Under the pieces are notes generated by a model. It did no database searches and was not told the origin of the DNA. It saw nothing but the letters and a program-made list of their open reading frames with translations. A stretch of DNA of 64,000 bases from Allantophomopsis cytisporea (Eukaryota; Ascomycota; Leotiomycetes; Phacidiales; Phacidiaceae): positions 1,612,001 through 1,676,000 of the forward strand of contig CP103029.1 of NCBI GenBank assembly GCA_024752435.1. Reading direction: 5' to 3'. Position 1 is the first letter of the stretch. The number at the start of each line of letters is the position of its first letter. The position numbers and the translations under genes are program-made. Shown piece after piece: positions 44,930-56,185 of the stretch.

Positions 44930-47436
44930 ATGCAGCCCACCCCCTCATCAGATACTAACCCGCTGGCAACCAGCACAACCAGCAGCAGCAATGCCGCAGC
45001 ATCCTCACTCGCAGGCTTAAACCCTCGCTCCTGCACAGTCTGTCGGCGACGAAAGGTTAAATGCGACAAGAGAATGCCGTGCAAAAATTGTGTAAAATCA
45101 GGTAATGATTGTGTCTTCCCCACATCACGCGGCGTACCGCAGCCTTCAAATTCTAGTCATAGCCAAGCAAATGGACGAGATGCACAGCTTCTGGCCCGTT
45201 TAAACAAGTTAGAAAAGGTCGTTAAGGAGTTGCGGCACCATCCGGACGTCGAGGAGATTGGACCGCCCAAATTTGCCTGGAATGATAAAGCAAATGATCG
45301 GGATACTTCGGCTTCTGAATTTATGCTACGGACGGATGTTGGACGTCTCGATATAAGTGGCGATGGGAAAAGTCGCTACTCGAGTAGCAGGCTGTGGACT
45401 ACTCTGTCTGACGAGGCACGACCTTCAAACTCTCTAAATAGCTAGTGGAGCTAATCATCTTACAGGTTCAAAACATCCGTGAAATAATAGATGAGACTGC
45501 TGATATGGGCACGCCTCCGGATTCGAATGAAGACGGAGACACATCGGTTGAAACTGATCGAGGTGCCTTCTTATTCGGCTGTATATGCAAAACTCAAGAT
45601 ATGCTCGACCTTCATCCCTTACCCTCTCAGATTATGTTCTATTGGAAGACCTACGTCGAAAATATCGACCCTCTACTCAACATATTGCATAAGCCCAGTG
45701 TGACTATTCTCTTGAATAACGTTAAAGACCGCCTTGATACCATAGATCGTGAGAGTGAGGTCTTGCTATTCTCAATTTATTTCGCGGTAGTCACCAGTAT
45801 GTCGTCAGAAGAGGTGGAAACTGAATTGAAGCAATCAAAAGCAACCCTGCTCCGAAGATACAAGTATGGTGTAGAGAAAGCTCTTGCAAGAGCCGACTTT
45901 TTGAATACACATGACTTGGTGGTTCTCCAGGCCTTTATTGTTTTTCTCTTCTGGTATGTCACTTGAAATATCTCTTGAAACTCAATTGACATGCATTACA
46001 GCCTTCGTTGTTATGATCATAGTCGTACCACATGGACCCTAATATGTAAGAGCCGTCGTCAAAGTTCCGGGTTTCATTGCTTCGCCTATGAATGCCACTG
46101 ATATCTCCAAGCCGTGGCAGCACGACTTGCCAACGCATTAGGAATCCACCGAGATGGCACCAAATTCGATCTCTCACCATTCAACATTGAAATGCGCCGC
46201 AGGACATGGTGGGGTGTACGACTTTTACATGACAGAGCATCCCAAGACTACGGGTCAAGCCATTCTCTCATGCAAGACTCCGATGCCCTCATTCCCCTCA
46301 ACATCAACGACTCGGACATCAGCCCTACGACTACCGTCGCCCCCACCTCACGCGTCGGCTTCACGGAATCAACATTCTTTATCATCCGCTGCGAGCGTAT
46401 TGATGCCCAAGACAAGCTAGTCTCTTATACAGATGGCTGTCTTATAGGCAACGGAGCGAAGAACGAGCAGATTATCCGCGATTACCAGCGTAAGTACGAT
46501 GTTGAATACGTAGACAATGTCCCTACACGCGCGGGTATCTCACTAATATGCACCTTGATTGCCCGGCTTGGTACGTCAAAAATGTGGATAAACCACTATC
46601 AACACGTTCGCGGTGTCTGCGGGGTCGAAGGTCTATCGGAAGAGCAGACTAAGCATATGTTCGCCGAATCCATTCTAATACTTGAGGAATCCAACAAGTT
46701 GTACAACGAGCCGTCGCTCAAGAAATGGGCATGGCTGTTTACGTCGTATACAAATGCTAATCTAGTTATTAACGTATGCCCCTCTTCCTCATATCTTCCA
46801 CCCTGCTCCATTCTTTATCTATACCAGAACTTCATTTTGACGCTGAATTAAAACTTCCAGCTCCACGCCTTCGTTTGTGTAGCCAACGCATTGATTGCCT
46901 CCCCCAACTGCCCTGAATCGAATCGTGCCTACGCCTCACTTCAAATGATGTGTCACTACTGGGCAGAAAAACTGCATATCGAGCGTCGCTGCGCTATCTG
47001 GCAACCTGTTGGCCGGTTGATGACGAAAGTCCAAAGCCTGCGAGGTATCTCGTCTAGCAGCGACGGTATTCTCGGTAACACTGGTACTTCTAGTTGGACC
47101 CTCGTTGATCACTTGAGCGGGACTGAGTCTGCGTCATCATTGAGCAATGCAAATGCCTCGCCTGAGAACTTCCAGGTACCGCCTATTAATGCGGAGTGGG
47201 TGGGTGTGGCGCCAGACTTTGACTTTTCTACATGGGACAATTTTAGTATGAATGTGAATCGTGATGGTAATGGTAACGGGGGTATGGGGGTGCAGGAAAC
47301 TCAGGGTATGCAGAGCGGAGCCTTGGGGGATATGTCGGGGTTAGGGGAAGATGTGAATCTCTTGGCTGCGGGGGAGAACTGGCCTGCGTGGATGACATAT
47401 GGAGAGAGTTATGGATGGGGTATGGGGGGCGCTTGA
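44930..47436 (+). CDS. Zn2Cys6 binuclear-cluster transcription factor with fungal-specific middle homology domain
   Basis: Five exons, 44930-45415, 45466-45953, 46002-46045, 46112-46773 and 46861-47436, give 751 aa in a continuous frame. The DNA-binding cluster at residues 35-61 has canonical spacing C-x2-C-x6-C-x5-C-x2-C-x6-C (CTVCRRRKVKCDKRMPCKNC). A short coiled coil follows (LLARLNKLEKVVKELRHHP). The middle homology region includes HPLPSQIMFYWKTYVENIDP and LGIHRDGTKFDLSPFNIEMR followed by RRTWWG, typical of Fungal_trans domains. The C-terminal region ends in a Gly/Asn/Asp-rich tail with WDNF and WPAWMTYG aromatic-acidic patches, a possible activation segment. Intron 1 has a GC donor (GAG|GCACGA). 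Intron 4 is 87 nt. Target genes cannot be inferred; no metabolic cluster is adjacent. The start is the first in-frame ATG (MQPTPSSDTN). Confidence 0.88.
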
Positions 47437-48240
47437 GGCGTCGCGTGAATGTGGCTAATTGATATACAATGTGAATGGGATCTTGGAGGGATTGATTGTT
47501 TAATGGGACAGATGTACTTTGATTCTCAACAGCAAGTGTTCTCCGTGTATAAGAACAGGAAAGAACAAAACAAGCGAAAAAACAAACAAACACCTCTCGG
47601 TGACTTCACTTCAAGCGAGAGAATTATACAAAAGCCTCAACATTCAACATCGCAAAACACTAGAACAAAAAAAGAAATGTTGAACAAAAAAAGGGGGGAA
47701 GCCACAACGTATCCTCCGCCTCAAGCAGCGCATGTTCTCGGTACTTCCATCCCTCAAACACCACTACATGAGTCTGGATCCCAATGAACCTCCGGAGAAT
47801 CGAACCCACGTTGTGTCTTTAAGCGGGGCTACATAGAGATATCAGAGTGTGGTCCATTCACTTTGATATAGTAGCTAGCTGACACCATCGTAACATACGA
47901 GTGTGCCATACCGCCTAACGAGTTGAGAAATCTTGCTTGTTTGATTTCATATGGGTGTCGTCGATGTAAGGTGGGTTATCTGTGCTTGCTTCTTCCCTCT
48001 TAAGAGAAGAACCATCATTGCTGCATTGGGAGGTAAGTTCACATAACGGTTTGATGTGATGTGCTCATACTTCTCTAACAGCACAAGCTTCGATATTGTA
48101 TACATGTCTACTTATTATAACTCTATGCTATCCAAATAAGTATGAGTTTTCAAAGGAGCTGAATTTGAATGTTCTATATATGGTTTGTGACCATATGTTT
48201 TCTAACTATACCACCCTATGCAATATGCACACCTGACTAC
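47437..48240. other. Convergent intergenic region
   Basis: An 800-nt region between the Zn2Cys6 gene and the LysM gene, with A-rich stretches at 47570-47700. A GGTTCGATTC word on the minus strand (about 47800-47813) resembles a tRNA B box, but its flanks do not pair. I see no gene. Confidence 0.4.
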
Positions 48241-49193
48241 CTATGACTTCTGTCCCATGAACCTCCGCTTCAAAACCGACACCGTTGATTCCTTCCCCTT
48301 TGTAGAGGGGTGCACAGGATGCTCCCGCTCCCACTTCTCATCGTCTTGATACACACCAATGGCCAGCTCCAAATCATATTCCGCTTGCTTGAGGTACAGC
48401 ACAGCGACATCATACCTGCGCATCAAGTCTATTAGCTCACCCTCAACCCCCAACTTATACTCCAATATCAAACTTACTCATAAACTTTACAAGCAACCAT
48501 AAATTTCCTTATCCTCACTTTCCGTCTCTCCTCCTCCTCTCCCTCAATGGGCACCGGACTCAAACTTTGCCCAACACCGTCACAGTATTCACCAGGAATA
48601 GTCAATGTCCTTCGACCATAAATCAGCGCGTCACTAGTGAGGTAATTTTTCCGACGCAGTACATCAATGGGGACATTGTATCGGAATGCCAGAGAGGTGA
48701 CTGTATCGGCTTTGTGGTCTATAAAGTGAAGAATGTCGTCTTGGGGCGGTGCTTTCTCGGTAGACGGGGTGAGCATAGGATTTGCTGTGTAAGCGGGGAG
48801 CTCGTCGCAAGCCGATGTTCGAGGCTCCGAGAGAGCTCCTGAAGGCGGGGAATACGGAGGTGGATTACGAAGGCCTTGTGGGAGAGAAGTCGGTGTTGTA
48901 GAGATTTGGCAGAAGGGACCTGATTCGATCAGCTTGCTGGATAGGATATACTGGGGTTTGTGTGGACTTACAGTATGTTGCGAATCTAGAATTTTTCTAT
49001 GGCAACGAGTTAGAAATGCTTGAATGGTATAAATGTAAAATTGAGATCATACTGTTATACAGGGACCGCAAATTACTCTCTTACAGCATTCAAGTCTGCG
49101 GTCGTGCATCTGTGGCTTCTCGGTCTTCTCATCGTATTGTGGCGAGATGTTACGCAGGAGAGTTGCGCACGTACAACAGGCTTCTTCAGCCAT
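48241..49193 (-). CDS. Intracellular LysM-domain protein with N-terminal Cys4-type zinc finger
   Basis: Four exons, 49193-49053, 48996-48972 (25 nt), 48919-48478 and 48415-48241, give 260 aa. The first two exons are hidden by small size but are certain from pattern. MAEEACCTCATLLRNISPQY and ECCKRVICGPC, then NSRFATYC|PFCQISTTP, make a RING-like Cys arrangement (CxxC ... CC..C..C ... CxxC) split by the introns. A Pro/Ser linker precedes a single LysM domain at about 118-164 (ADTVTSLAFRYNVPIDVLRR then KNYLTSDALIYGRRTLTIP). The C-terminal helix is YDVAVLYLKQAEYDLELAIG. There is no signal peptide, so it is unlike secreted LysM effectors. Orthologs with this zinc-finger/LysM/helix order occur across ascomycetes; function is unknown. 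Intron donors are GTATGA, GTAAGT and GTAAGT; acceptors are CATAG, ATCAG and GCAG. Confidence 0.85.
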
Positions 49194-49734
49194 AGTTACT
49201 TAAGGAAAACGAAGATAGAGTGTGCGATTGCGAAGAGATTATTTATACAAGCAAGTTATATGTGGAAAGATAAATGTGTTTGCTCGTCAGTAAGTAAATA
49301 CGTCTATGGCTGCCCTCTGTTGAAGTTGTTATCGGAATCATGACGCCGGCAACAAGCAGTTTGGCGCTAAGATAAGAAGTGTATTCATGTCACGTGAGAA
49401 TCGCCAATCAAGTCGCCAGGTGAAGATGGCAGCACAATTCGTTGGCAATATTACTTAATATGAGTGAACATGTATGCTTGGAACATGATTTTGACTCATC
49501 AGATTTATTCTACCTCGTACTATATAGCCCATCATCACAATACGTCCATGAACCCGCTCGCAGAGAAGAAGTTACAAGCAATCGCCATGCTAATGCTTCA
49601 AACCATTCCTCCTGTATACGCCAGAACGTTTCAAAACAACGAAAAAGCATTTATATATATATACTTCGCTCACGAAAAAGCCCAACAGGACTTTTGCATA
49701 CAAGTCCCTGAAAGGACTCGGTCGATAAAACTAA
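49194..49734. other. Intergenic region (LysM promoter / HOS4-like 3' flank)
   Basis: A 541-nt stretch between two minus-strand genes. It contains an AT run near 49650-49660. No further gene is seen. Confidence 0.4.
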
Positions 49735-52700
49735 TTATTCGGGATACCCATTTGGTAGCTGACGCTCGCTGTCATCAAATGGATCCGATTGGTGCACAGC
49801 ACCACCAGACAAGAGCTGGTCTTCAACATTGTTTGACGAAACCGTGGGTGATGGTGTAAAGCCATTGGCATCGAGCATGTTCGAAACAGCAACATTGTTG
49901 GCATGTTCATCAGTGTTTGGCGAGTCTGGCAAGAGATATGTGAGACCTTGCTCTCTAGCCAATTTCTCATACTCTGGATCGTCTCGTGGGACAGGAATGA
50001 AAGTCGTTCCTCTACGAGGATCACGCTGGAGCGGGAAAGGCTTATCACTGATTCGGCCGAGTTGTTCGCGCTGCTCACCAACTAGTCGTCCACCACGCCA
50101 AGTTGAACTTGGGACTACGAAGGCTCCAGCTCCAGGATCGTTCTTCCAATGATCGACATCTTGACCATTGACTGGCAATTCGCTGTACGTAATACGAAGA
50201 TCAACATCTATAAGGTATCGAGTTGATTGAACAATATACATCAGATCAGATAACTGGATGAAGTTAATATCAACATAAAATCTATTGCCTTGCTGATTTG
50301 ACATACCTTGACAAAGAAGAGATCTAATCCAAAGAAAAGAGGTTTGTTCTGGTCACGCAAGATCGCACGTCTCTGCATGTTCAGATCATCCTCACCACAA
50401 CAGTCCCTGAAAAGAGGGTCTGTCATGCAGTATCTGTCAGCTTCGATATGCCAAATGGCTTGTTTTGCGACAGGTGAAGCAGGAACTCGTTGCCAAGCAG
50501 TATCTGATTGTATTGTTAGTAGACTAATTGGGAGATTAGGATCATCGAGCAACTTACATTGAGAAAGCTGCATGTCTTTAATGCCAAGCAGCAATGCGAC
50601 CTGGGTGTTCAAAACCCACTGCTCCCGCCCATCGTTCGTAGGGTCATCTGGGTTTATTGTACTATAGCGTACGCCAGTCATGCTTGTAAATCTGTAGGCG
50701 ATTTCGGGGCTCTTTGGGTCGGTCAACCCATCAAACCAACGTAGAAGCTTGGGTAGTTTTGCCAGTCGTTCACGTTCCGCTATTTCAGCTTGACGCTTGC
50801 GCTCTGCTTCACGAGCAGAACGCTTATTAGCTTCTTCTTGTTGACGGAGACGTTGTTGTTCCAAATACAGCCTCTTGTTCTCTGCCTCTGCCTTTTCCTT
50901 AGCTTCGGCATCTTCTCGCTTTTGGCGTTCTTGACGCTCGGCCAATTCTTGCTTTTGTCGAAGTTCTTCTTCAAGAGCGGCCTGTTCACGAGCAAGTATC
51001 TCCTTCTTGGCGTTTTCTACACGCTCCTGTTCTACCCTCTCACGAGCTTCTAGAGCGTCTTTGGCCTCCTTTGCCTCTTTAGCTTCTTTAGCTTCTCTGG
51101 CTTCTCTGGCTTCTCTGGCTTCTCTGGCTTCTCTGGCTTCTCTGGCTTCTCTGGCTTCTCTGGCTTCTCTGGCTTCTCTGGCTTCTCTGGCTTCTCTGGC
51201 TTCTCTGGCTTCTCTGGCTTCTCTGGCTTCTCTGGCTTCTCTGGCTTCTTTGGCTTCCTTCGCCTCCTTCGCCTCCTTCGCTTCCTTTGCTTCCTTTGCT
51301 TCCTTAGCTTCCTTAGCTTCCTTAGCTTCCTTTGCTTCTTTGGCCCTCTTGGCCTCTTTGAATTCAACATCGGAAGGTGTGCTTGGAGCTTGACTTCCAC
51401 GCTCTTTCTTGGCCTTTCCAATGTCAGGCATATCCACGTCCTCTTTAGAGGAGTTTATTGGGGCCGATGCCATCTCCTGGCTTGCTGACGGAGCTTCCTT
51501 GTCTGATGTTACTTCTGCATTAGATTTAGGGGTATTAGCGGAAGACTTTGCTGATGATAATGCAGCATTTGAGTTGTCATCTTGCTTGACGTCAGGGGCG
51601 GAGTTTGATTTTGCAGCGTTGGCAGAAGAAACGTGGGGGGGCTTGGAGACCACAGGTGGGGTGATCCTACGCTTATCGTTGTGGGTATCATGAGAATCTG
51701 GGCGACGTTTGGAATCTTCTTGGGCTGGAGAAGAACTTCGAACATCCTCCATCGGATCGTCGCCTGATTCAGGAGCAACACGACGCCTCTTGGTAGGAAC
51801 ACTGTCCTCGCCACGCCGGTTGGGGGAGTCGACAATATCAGACCTTGGCGGAGTAGCACTACTTCGAGGTCTTTTGACTGGACTATCACCACGATCACCC
51901 TTAATCGCACTAAGCCTGTCCTTTGATGGCTCTCGTTTTTGTGAACGGGCACGATCGAGAGCTCTATCTCTCACTGGTTCAGGTTCACTATTACTGGTAA
52001 CGAGTCGAGGCTTTGTGACAGTTTCGCCCTTGTTGTTTTCGGATGTATTCGACTTTTCCTTGTTCGGATCACCGGAATTCCCAGAAGCAACACTTGCCCT
52101 CCTGTGCTTGTCCTTTTCACCTTTAAGATCCTTGCCAGATACGAGTCTCCGACGTTTGTGGTTGTCATTATCGGACGAAACTGCTGCCGCATCGGGATCC
52201 GGCTTCTTTTGCGATGTCCGTTTAGTCTCTTGGCTTGAAGGTGGATGATCGTCGTCGGGCAGATTAATCCGATCCTCTTTCCTTGGTCTACCTGGACCTC
52301 GCTTCTGCGGAGTCTGATTGTCACTTGGTACTCGCTTGGGAGTCGGCTTCGGTCGATCATCCTGCTTGTTTTCGCTCGCGCTACGCTTGCGCAACTCCGC
52401 ATCTCCCGCCCTGTCATGTGACAACTTTCTCTTGTGTGATCGAGGAGGTGGTGGTGGTGATCGTTCTGTGTGCTTTCGGGTGAGGCGTTTTTTATCATCA
52501 CGGCGACGGTCCGGAGAACGAAGGGCTTTCGGAGAATTTGATTTGTAGTTTTCATATGCATCCCTCAAGATCCTTTCCTCATCTTTCCAGAGTGGCCCAG
52601 CACGATCCCTAGCAATTTCGTAATAAGTTTTGCCTTCGTATTTCTGCATGGGATTAAACGGATCTGATCCGAGAAGAAGCTGGATAACATCTAAGCTGTT

Positions 52701-54578
52701 TTCGCGCCCAATCGCGGCCAACATAGGTGTAGAAACCTCCCAGGGCACTTGAGGGATGGGCTTCGAGTCTGCTTTAGTCATGCTGAATGCAAAAATAAGA
52801 CTCAGAACCACAGCATGTCCACCTCGCGCCGCAGCAATCGTGCTTTCAGGATCATTGACGTTTTGCATCACATTTAAAACCGCCATGACTCTTTCTGCAT
52901 CTCCCTGTCCTGCTGCAGCTCTGAGAGTTTTAAGGTCATGTGGAATGTAGAGAAGCTCATTGCTTGTCTTCTCGGCACGTTGAGTACCACCGCGACGACT
53001 GCTAATGGTCTCAGAAAAGTGGACAGGCGGAGTATGGCGTGGGCTATCGAAGACAGATCGTCGTTCCTCATCATATCCAGCTTTGTCTTCAGAAGCTCTC
53101 CGCAATTTGGACCATTTTACTTTAGCAGCTCGCAGTGCCTCCTTGATCTCTTCGGCATTGTCATTCTCTTCAGGAACTTTATCCAGAGGCTCCTCGCCAT
53201 TGATGTTGCCACGATTTGGGTTGACGCCAGCATCGATAAGAAGCTTGACAACTTCGAGATGGTCGTTCTCTACTGCATCGTGCAGAGGGGTTTCTTTTTC
53301 GATATTGACGCAATGGACATCACATCCACGGTCGATAAGAAGTTTGACAATGCTGACCTCTCCTTCCAGTGCGGCGATCTGAAGAGGAGTGTTACCAGCG
53401 TAATCGGCGATATCAATGTCTTCTGGGTGCGCGTCCAGTTTGGCCTTGGCATCTTCGTAGTTGAGTTGACTGCAAGCACGTGCGAGAGGAGTGCGACCAA
53501 TATTGTCACGATGCTTCTTGTGAGTTGGCATCCTGGCCATGCCAGAGGCGGCCGAGTCACCAGTAGCAGGCGTTGCAAGTTTTCGAAGGCGTGAACTGCG
53601 TTGTTGTGTTGTTCCACTAATCTCAGAATCATCCGAGTGATATTCAGAAGACTGTCGTTCGCGTGTCGCTAGAAGGGGAGCTGGGACACGTTTTTTCTTC
53701 TGACTGAGTCCGTTGGAGCTCTTATTGGCATATTGTGTTGATACGGATCTTCTGTGACCTCTGAAGGGAGGGGAAAGTGAGCGGCTTTGGTCTCGAGATC
53801 GAAAGGCTCCTTCGGTTTTCGGTTTCGCCTCGCTTCGCCCTCGCAATTGCTTCTTTTGATTCGAGCTAGCACCTCGATTATCACGACGACGTCGAGTATC
53901 ACTGTCGTCCTCAGAACTATCGAGTTCTCCGCTTTCCCGCGACTGTCGGTCAACGGATCTAGCCTTGTTTCTGTCACGGATAGCGGGGGATGGGGACCTA
54001 GTTACAACGGAATTGGAGCCAGCCTGTCTCGATCGTGATGATTGTGAGGTTCTGATGGGAGAAGAGGGAACAGAACTCAGACCACTCGAATGTCCAAGTG
54101 GTTCGTCCAGTGCAGTTCCACTCTTTGTTCGCTTCCTCTTCCCCAACATCGACTTTGTACCGTCATCTCTCGAACTACCATCGGCTTCCGCTGTACCATG
54201 CAGTCGTTCGTCCCCGCTTTCATCTTCATGTTTTATCGTCTTTCGTGTTTTCGATGGGGAATAGCCATCCTTTCCAGGCAGCACAATGGTCTCAGCTTCA
54301 GAGTCACTTTTTGTCGCTGCATCGTCCTGGGCATCCTTATCGACGGGTTCAACGATCTTAGGCGGTCTGTCTGTTATGTTAGGCGGTGATGATCGAATGC
54401 CGACGGGAGTGACGCCTCTGGTGCTCGAGGCACCATCCGCGTCGGGCTGCGACGGCGTTGCGTCGCGAGCATTTTCTTCCATCCCCTTTTCTGTAGGTTT
54501 CTCCTGTGTATCCATCACATCGTCCCTGGTGAGCGCCGTATCTCCCACTTCATCTTGAGTCGTAGGATTTCGAGACAC
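49735..54578 (-). CDS. HOS4-like ankyrin protein (probable Set3-type histone deacetylase complex subunit)
   Basis: Three exons, 54578-50558, 50503-50307 and 50253-49735, give 1578 aa. Introns are 54 nt (GTAAGT..ATCAG, CTAAC branch) and 53 nt (GTATGT..TCCAG). The second is placed by the conserved junction LDLFFVK|LSDLMYIVQSTRYL. Residues 1-350 are charged and Ser-rich with basic nuclear-localisation-like runs (GKRKRTK, KKKRVP). Ankyrin repeats lie at about 355-485 (NIGRTPLARACSQLNYEDAK, AGNTPLQIAALEGEVSIVKL, KETPLHDAVENDHLEVVKLL). A disordered K/R/S/D-rich region follows. A long KEA/REA helical repeat (about 1074-1173) continues into an E/R/Q-rich coiled coil. The conserved globular C-terminus contains DPKSPEIAYRFTSMTGVRYS. 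Yeast Hos4 combines ankyrin repeats with this kind of C-terminal region and belongs to the Set3 deacetylase complex. The assignment is by architecture, so I leave the symbol open. Confidence 0.8.
51057..51356 (-). repeat. 9-nt coding minisatellite encoding KEA/REA repeats
   Basis: The plus strand shows roughly 17 near-perfect tandem copies of GCTTCTCTG (about 51091-51249). They are flanked by diverged GCTTCTTTA/GCTTCCTTT/GCCTCCTTC copies out to the limits given. On the coding strand this reads Ala-Arg-Glu / Ala-Lys-Glu triplets. Alternating K/R and E with Ala is the pattern of a charged single alpha-helix. The homogeneous core suggests recent slippage expansion. Confidence 0.9.
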
Positions 54579-55500
54579 CGTGACGAGCTGGTGCTAGATC
54601 GAGAGTGGATACGGGGCCAGCGCACGGGCCGAGTGTCACGAATTCAAGCCAGGAACGTGTAGATCTCGCGATAGATGAGCCCAATCTATAGGAGTGTGCA
54701 GGTTTACAAATTCGATAATGAGGAAAGAGCTGGCACTGTCGACTAATTGATTGTGTGAGTAAGAACAGTGGGAGGCAAGGCCTTTTGCTGTTGCTTGCCT
54801 GCCTGCTGCCAATTGCTCATTGCCGGACACTAAACGAAAGACGCTACCCCATTTGCGGCAACACCCGCCCAGGTGCTCCTGCAACTGCTGAATCGAAGAA
54901 TATCTCTCTGTTCTCTTCCATACCTAAGTAAGCACAGGAGCTGGGTATCATCGCATTCCATGGTCGATTTCATCAATCTCATTATACATCAGCCGTGTCA
55001 CAGATCGAAAAGTGACGACGACAACAATATTGGCATCAACTGCTTCGATAGCGGTGCCCGAGACTGAACAATCGATTCGATCTTCTCGATATACTCCTAG
55101 ATCTGCTCGTCGTCTTGGCCAACGCCTCCATTGATAGGGACATGTATAAGATCTCAATGAACAAGAACCACGACGATCGGGGCCGAAATAAGTCACTAGC
55201 TGTGATAACATAAGGAATATGGGACAAACCACTCCACTACTATATTCGCAATCGGTACAATTTCGAATCTAAGAAGATTCATTTCGAATAGAATATCGAT
55301 CTTGATATCATCGATGCCTTGCGTTCTGCCGACATATTTGCCACTGCTACTCCCCTTTTAATTGCCTCAATCAGGTTATTTCCAAAGATAATTCCTTCTA
55401 GCAGGCTCCGTGTAAAGGTCCTGTCAACATACCATGTAATCTAGATCTTTACGTATAGTCGAGTCTTTATCTTTATTGTAGTATATCAAAGAGAACTCTT
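54579..55500. other. Divergent promoter region, HOS4-like side
   Basis: Upstream flank of the HOS4-like gene. Short ORFs only, so no gene is supported. Confidence 0.4.
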
Positions 55501-55599
55501 TATAGTAAATTTGACCAGTCTTAGTCGAATAGACATGGTATAAGTATTTATAGTGTTATAAGAAAGTCGAAGTTGATATGAGTATATGATCCGTATAAG

Positions 55600-55828
55600 C
55601 CTTCTTGAAAGTCATAAGTTAGTAAAAACCACGAATATAAGTATTTAGGACCAATGTTGTAGCCACACTTTTACTTCAAGATTTCGATCTTTACAGACTC
55701 TTATACCTAAATCTACTATTTAAAATCCTCATATAGTACTAATATTCCTTATTATACGACACCATATTTTTAAGAGTATTATAGTAAGTATATACCTTTT
55801 CTAGAAGTCGCTTTTCTTCTGCTTCCAT
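55600..55828 (-). pseudogene. Decayed AT-rich ORF remnant with premature stops
   Basis: From an ATG at 55828 the minus strand reads MEAEEKRLLEKVYTYYNTLK, then is interrupted by TAG, TAA and TGA codons in one frame while keeping charged/aromatic protein-like sequence between them. The stops are the products expected from CAG, CAA and CGA after C-to-T change, and the flanks (55450-55800) are strongly AT-rich. This fits a repeat or gene copy inactivated by RIP. The parent family cannot be identified. Confidence 0.3.
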
Positions 55829-56185
55829 GATGAAATTTATGATACAGTACGCATGGTTTAGAAGGGTAAGACACTACGTGTCACTGAGGCTATTGGAAGA
55901 TCCATTAGTAAGAGCTGAAAATTTGCATAGCAAATCTTCTTTTGAAGAACGAAGAATGTTCTATGAAAGTGAGAGAACGAGACCCAGCTGCCCCCAGACT
56001 TGATTACGGCGAATAAGCGAACCCCGCCAGCGCTCAAACTTTATTCCGCAATCTTGAGATCCACGAACTTTTGAACATTTCTCGTCATAGGCAGGTCCGC
56101 GCATAGAAAATCAACTCAGTTTCAGTGCACAACGTGCATTTTCTTTTCAACCACATACCGATAAATCCCATATACTACCGCAATC

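Noticed and set aside
47760..47860. tRNA-like B-box word GGTTCGATTC on the minus strand
   Set aside because: T-stem and acceptor-stem flanks do not pair and no matching A box or 5' acceptor strand was found.
51007..51393. 128-codon plus-strand ORF of Ala-Ser-Leu repeats
   Set aside because: Antisense reading of the KEA/REA minisatellite.
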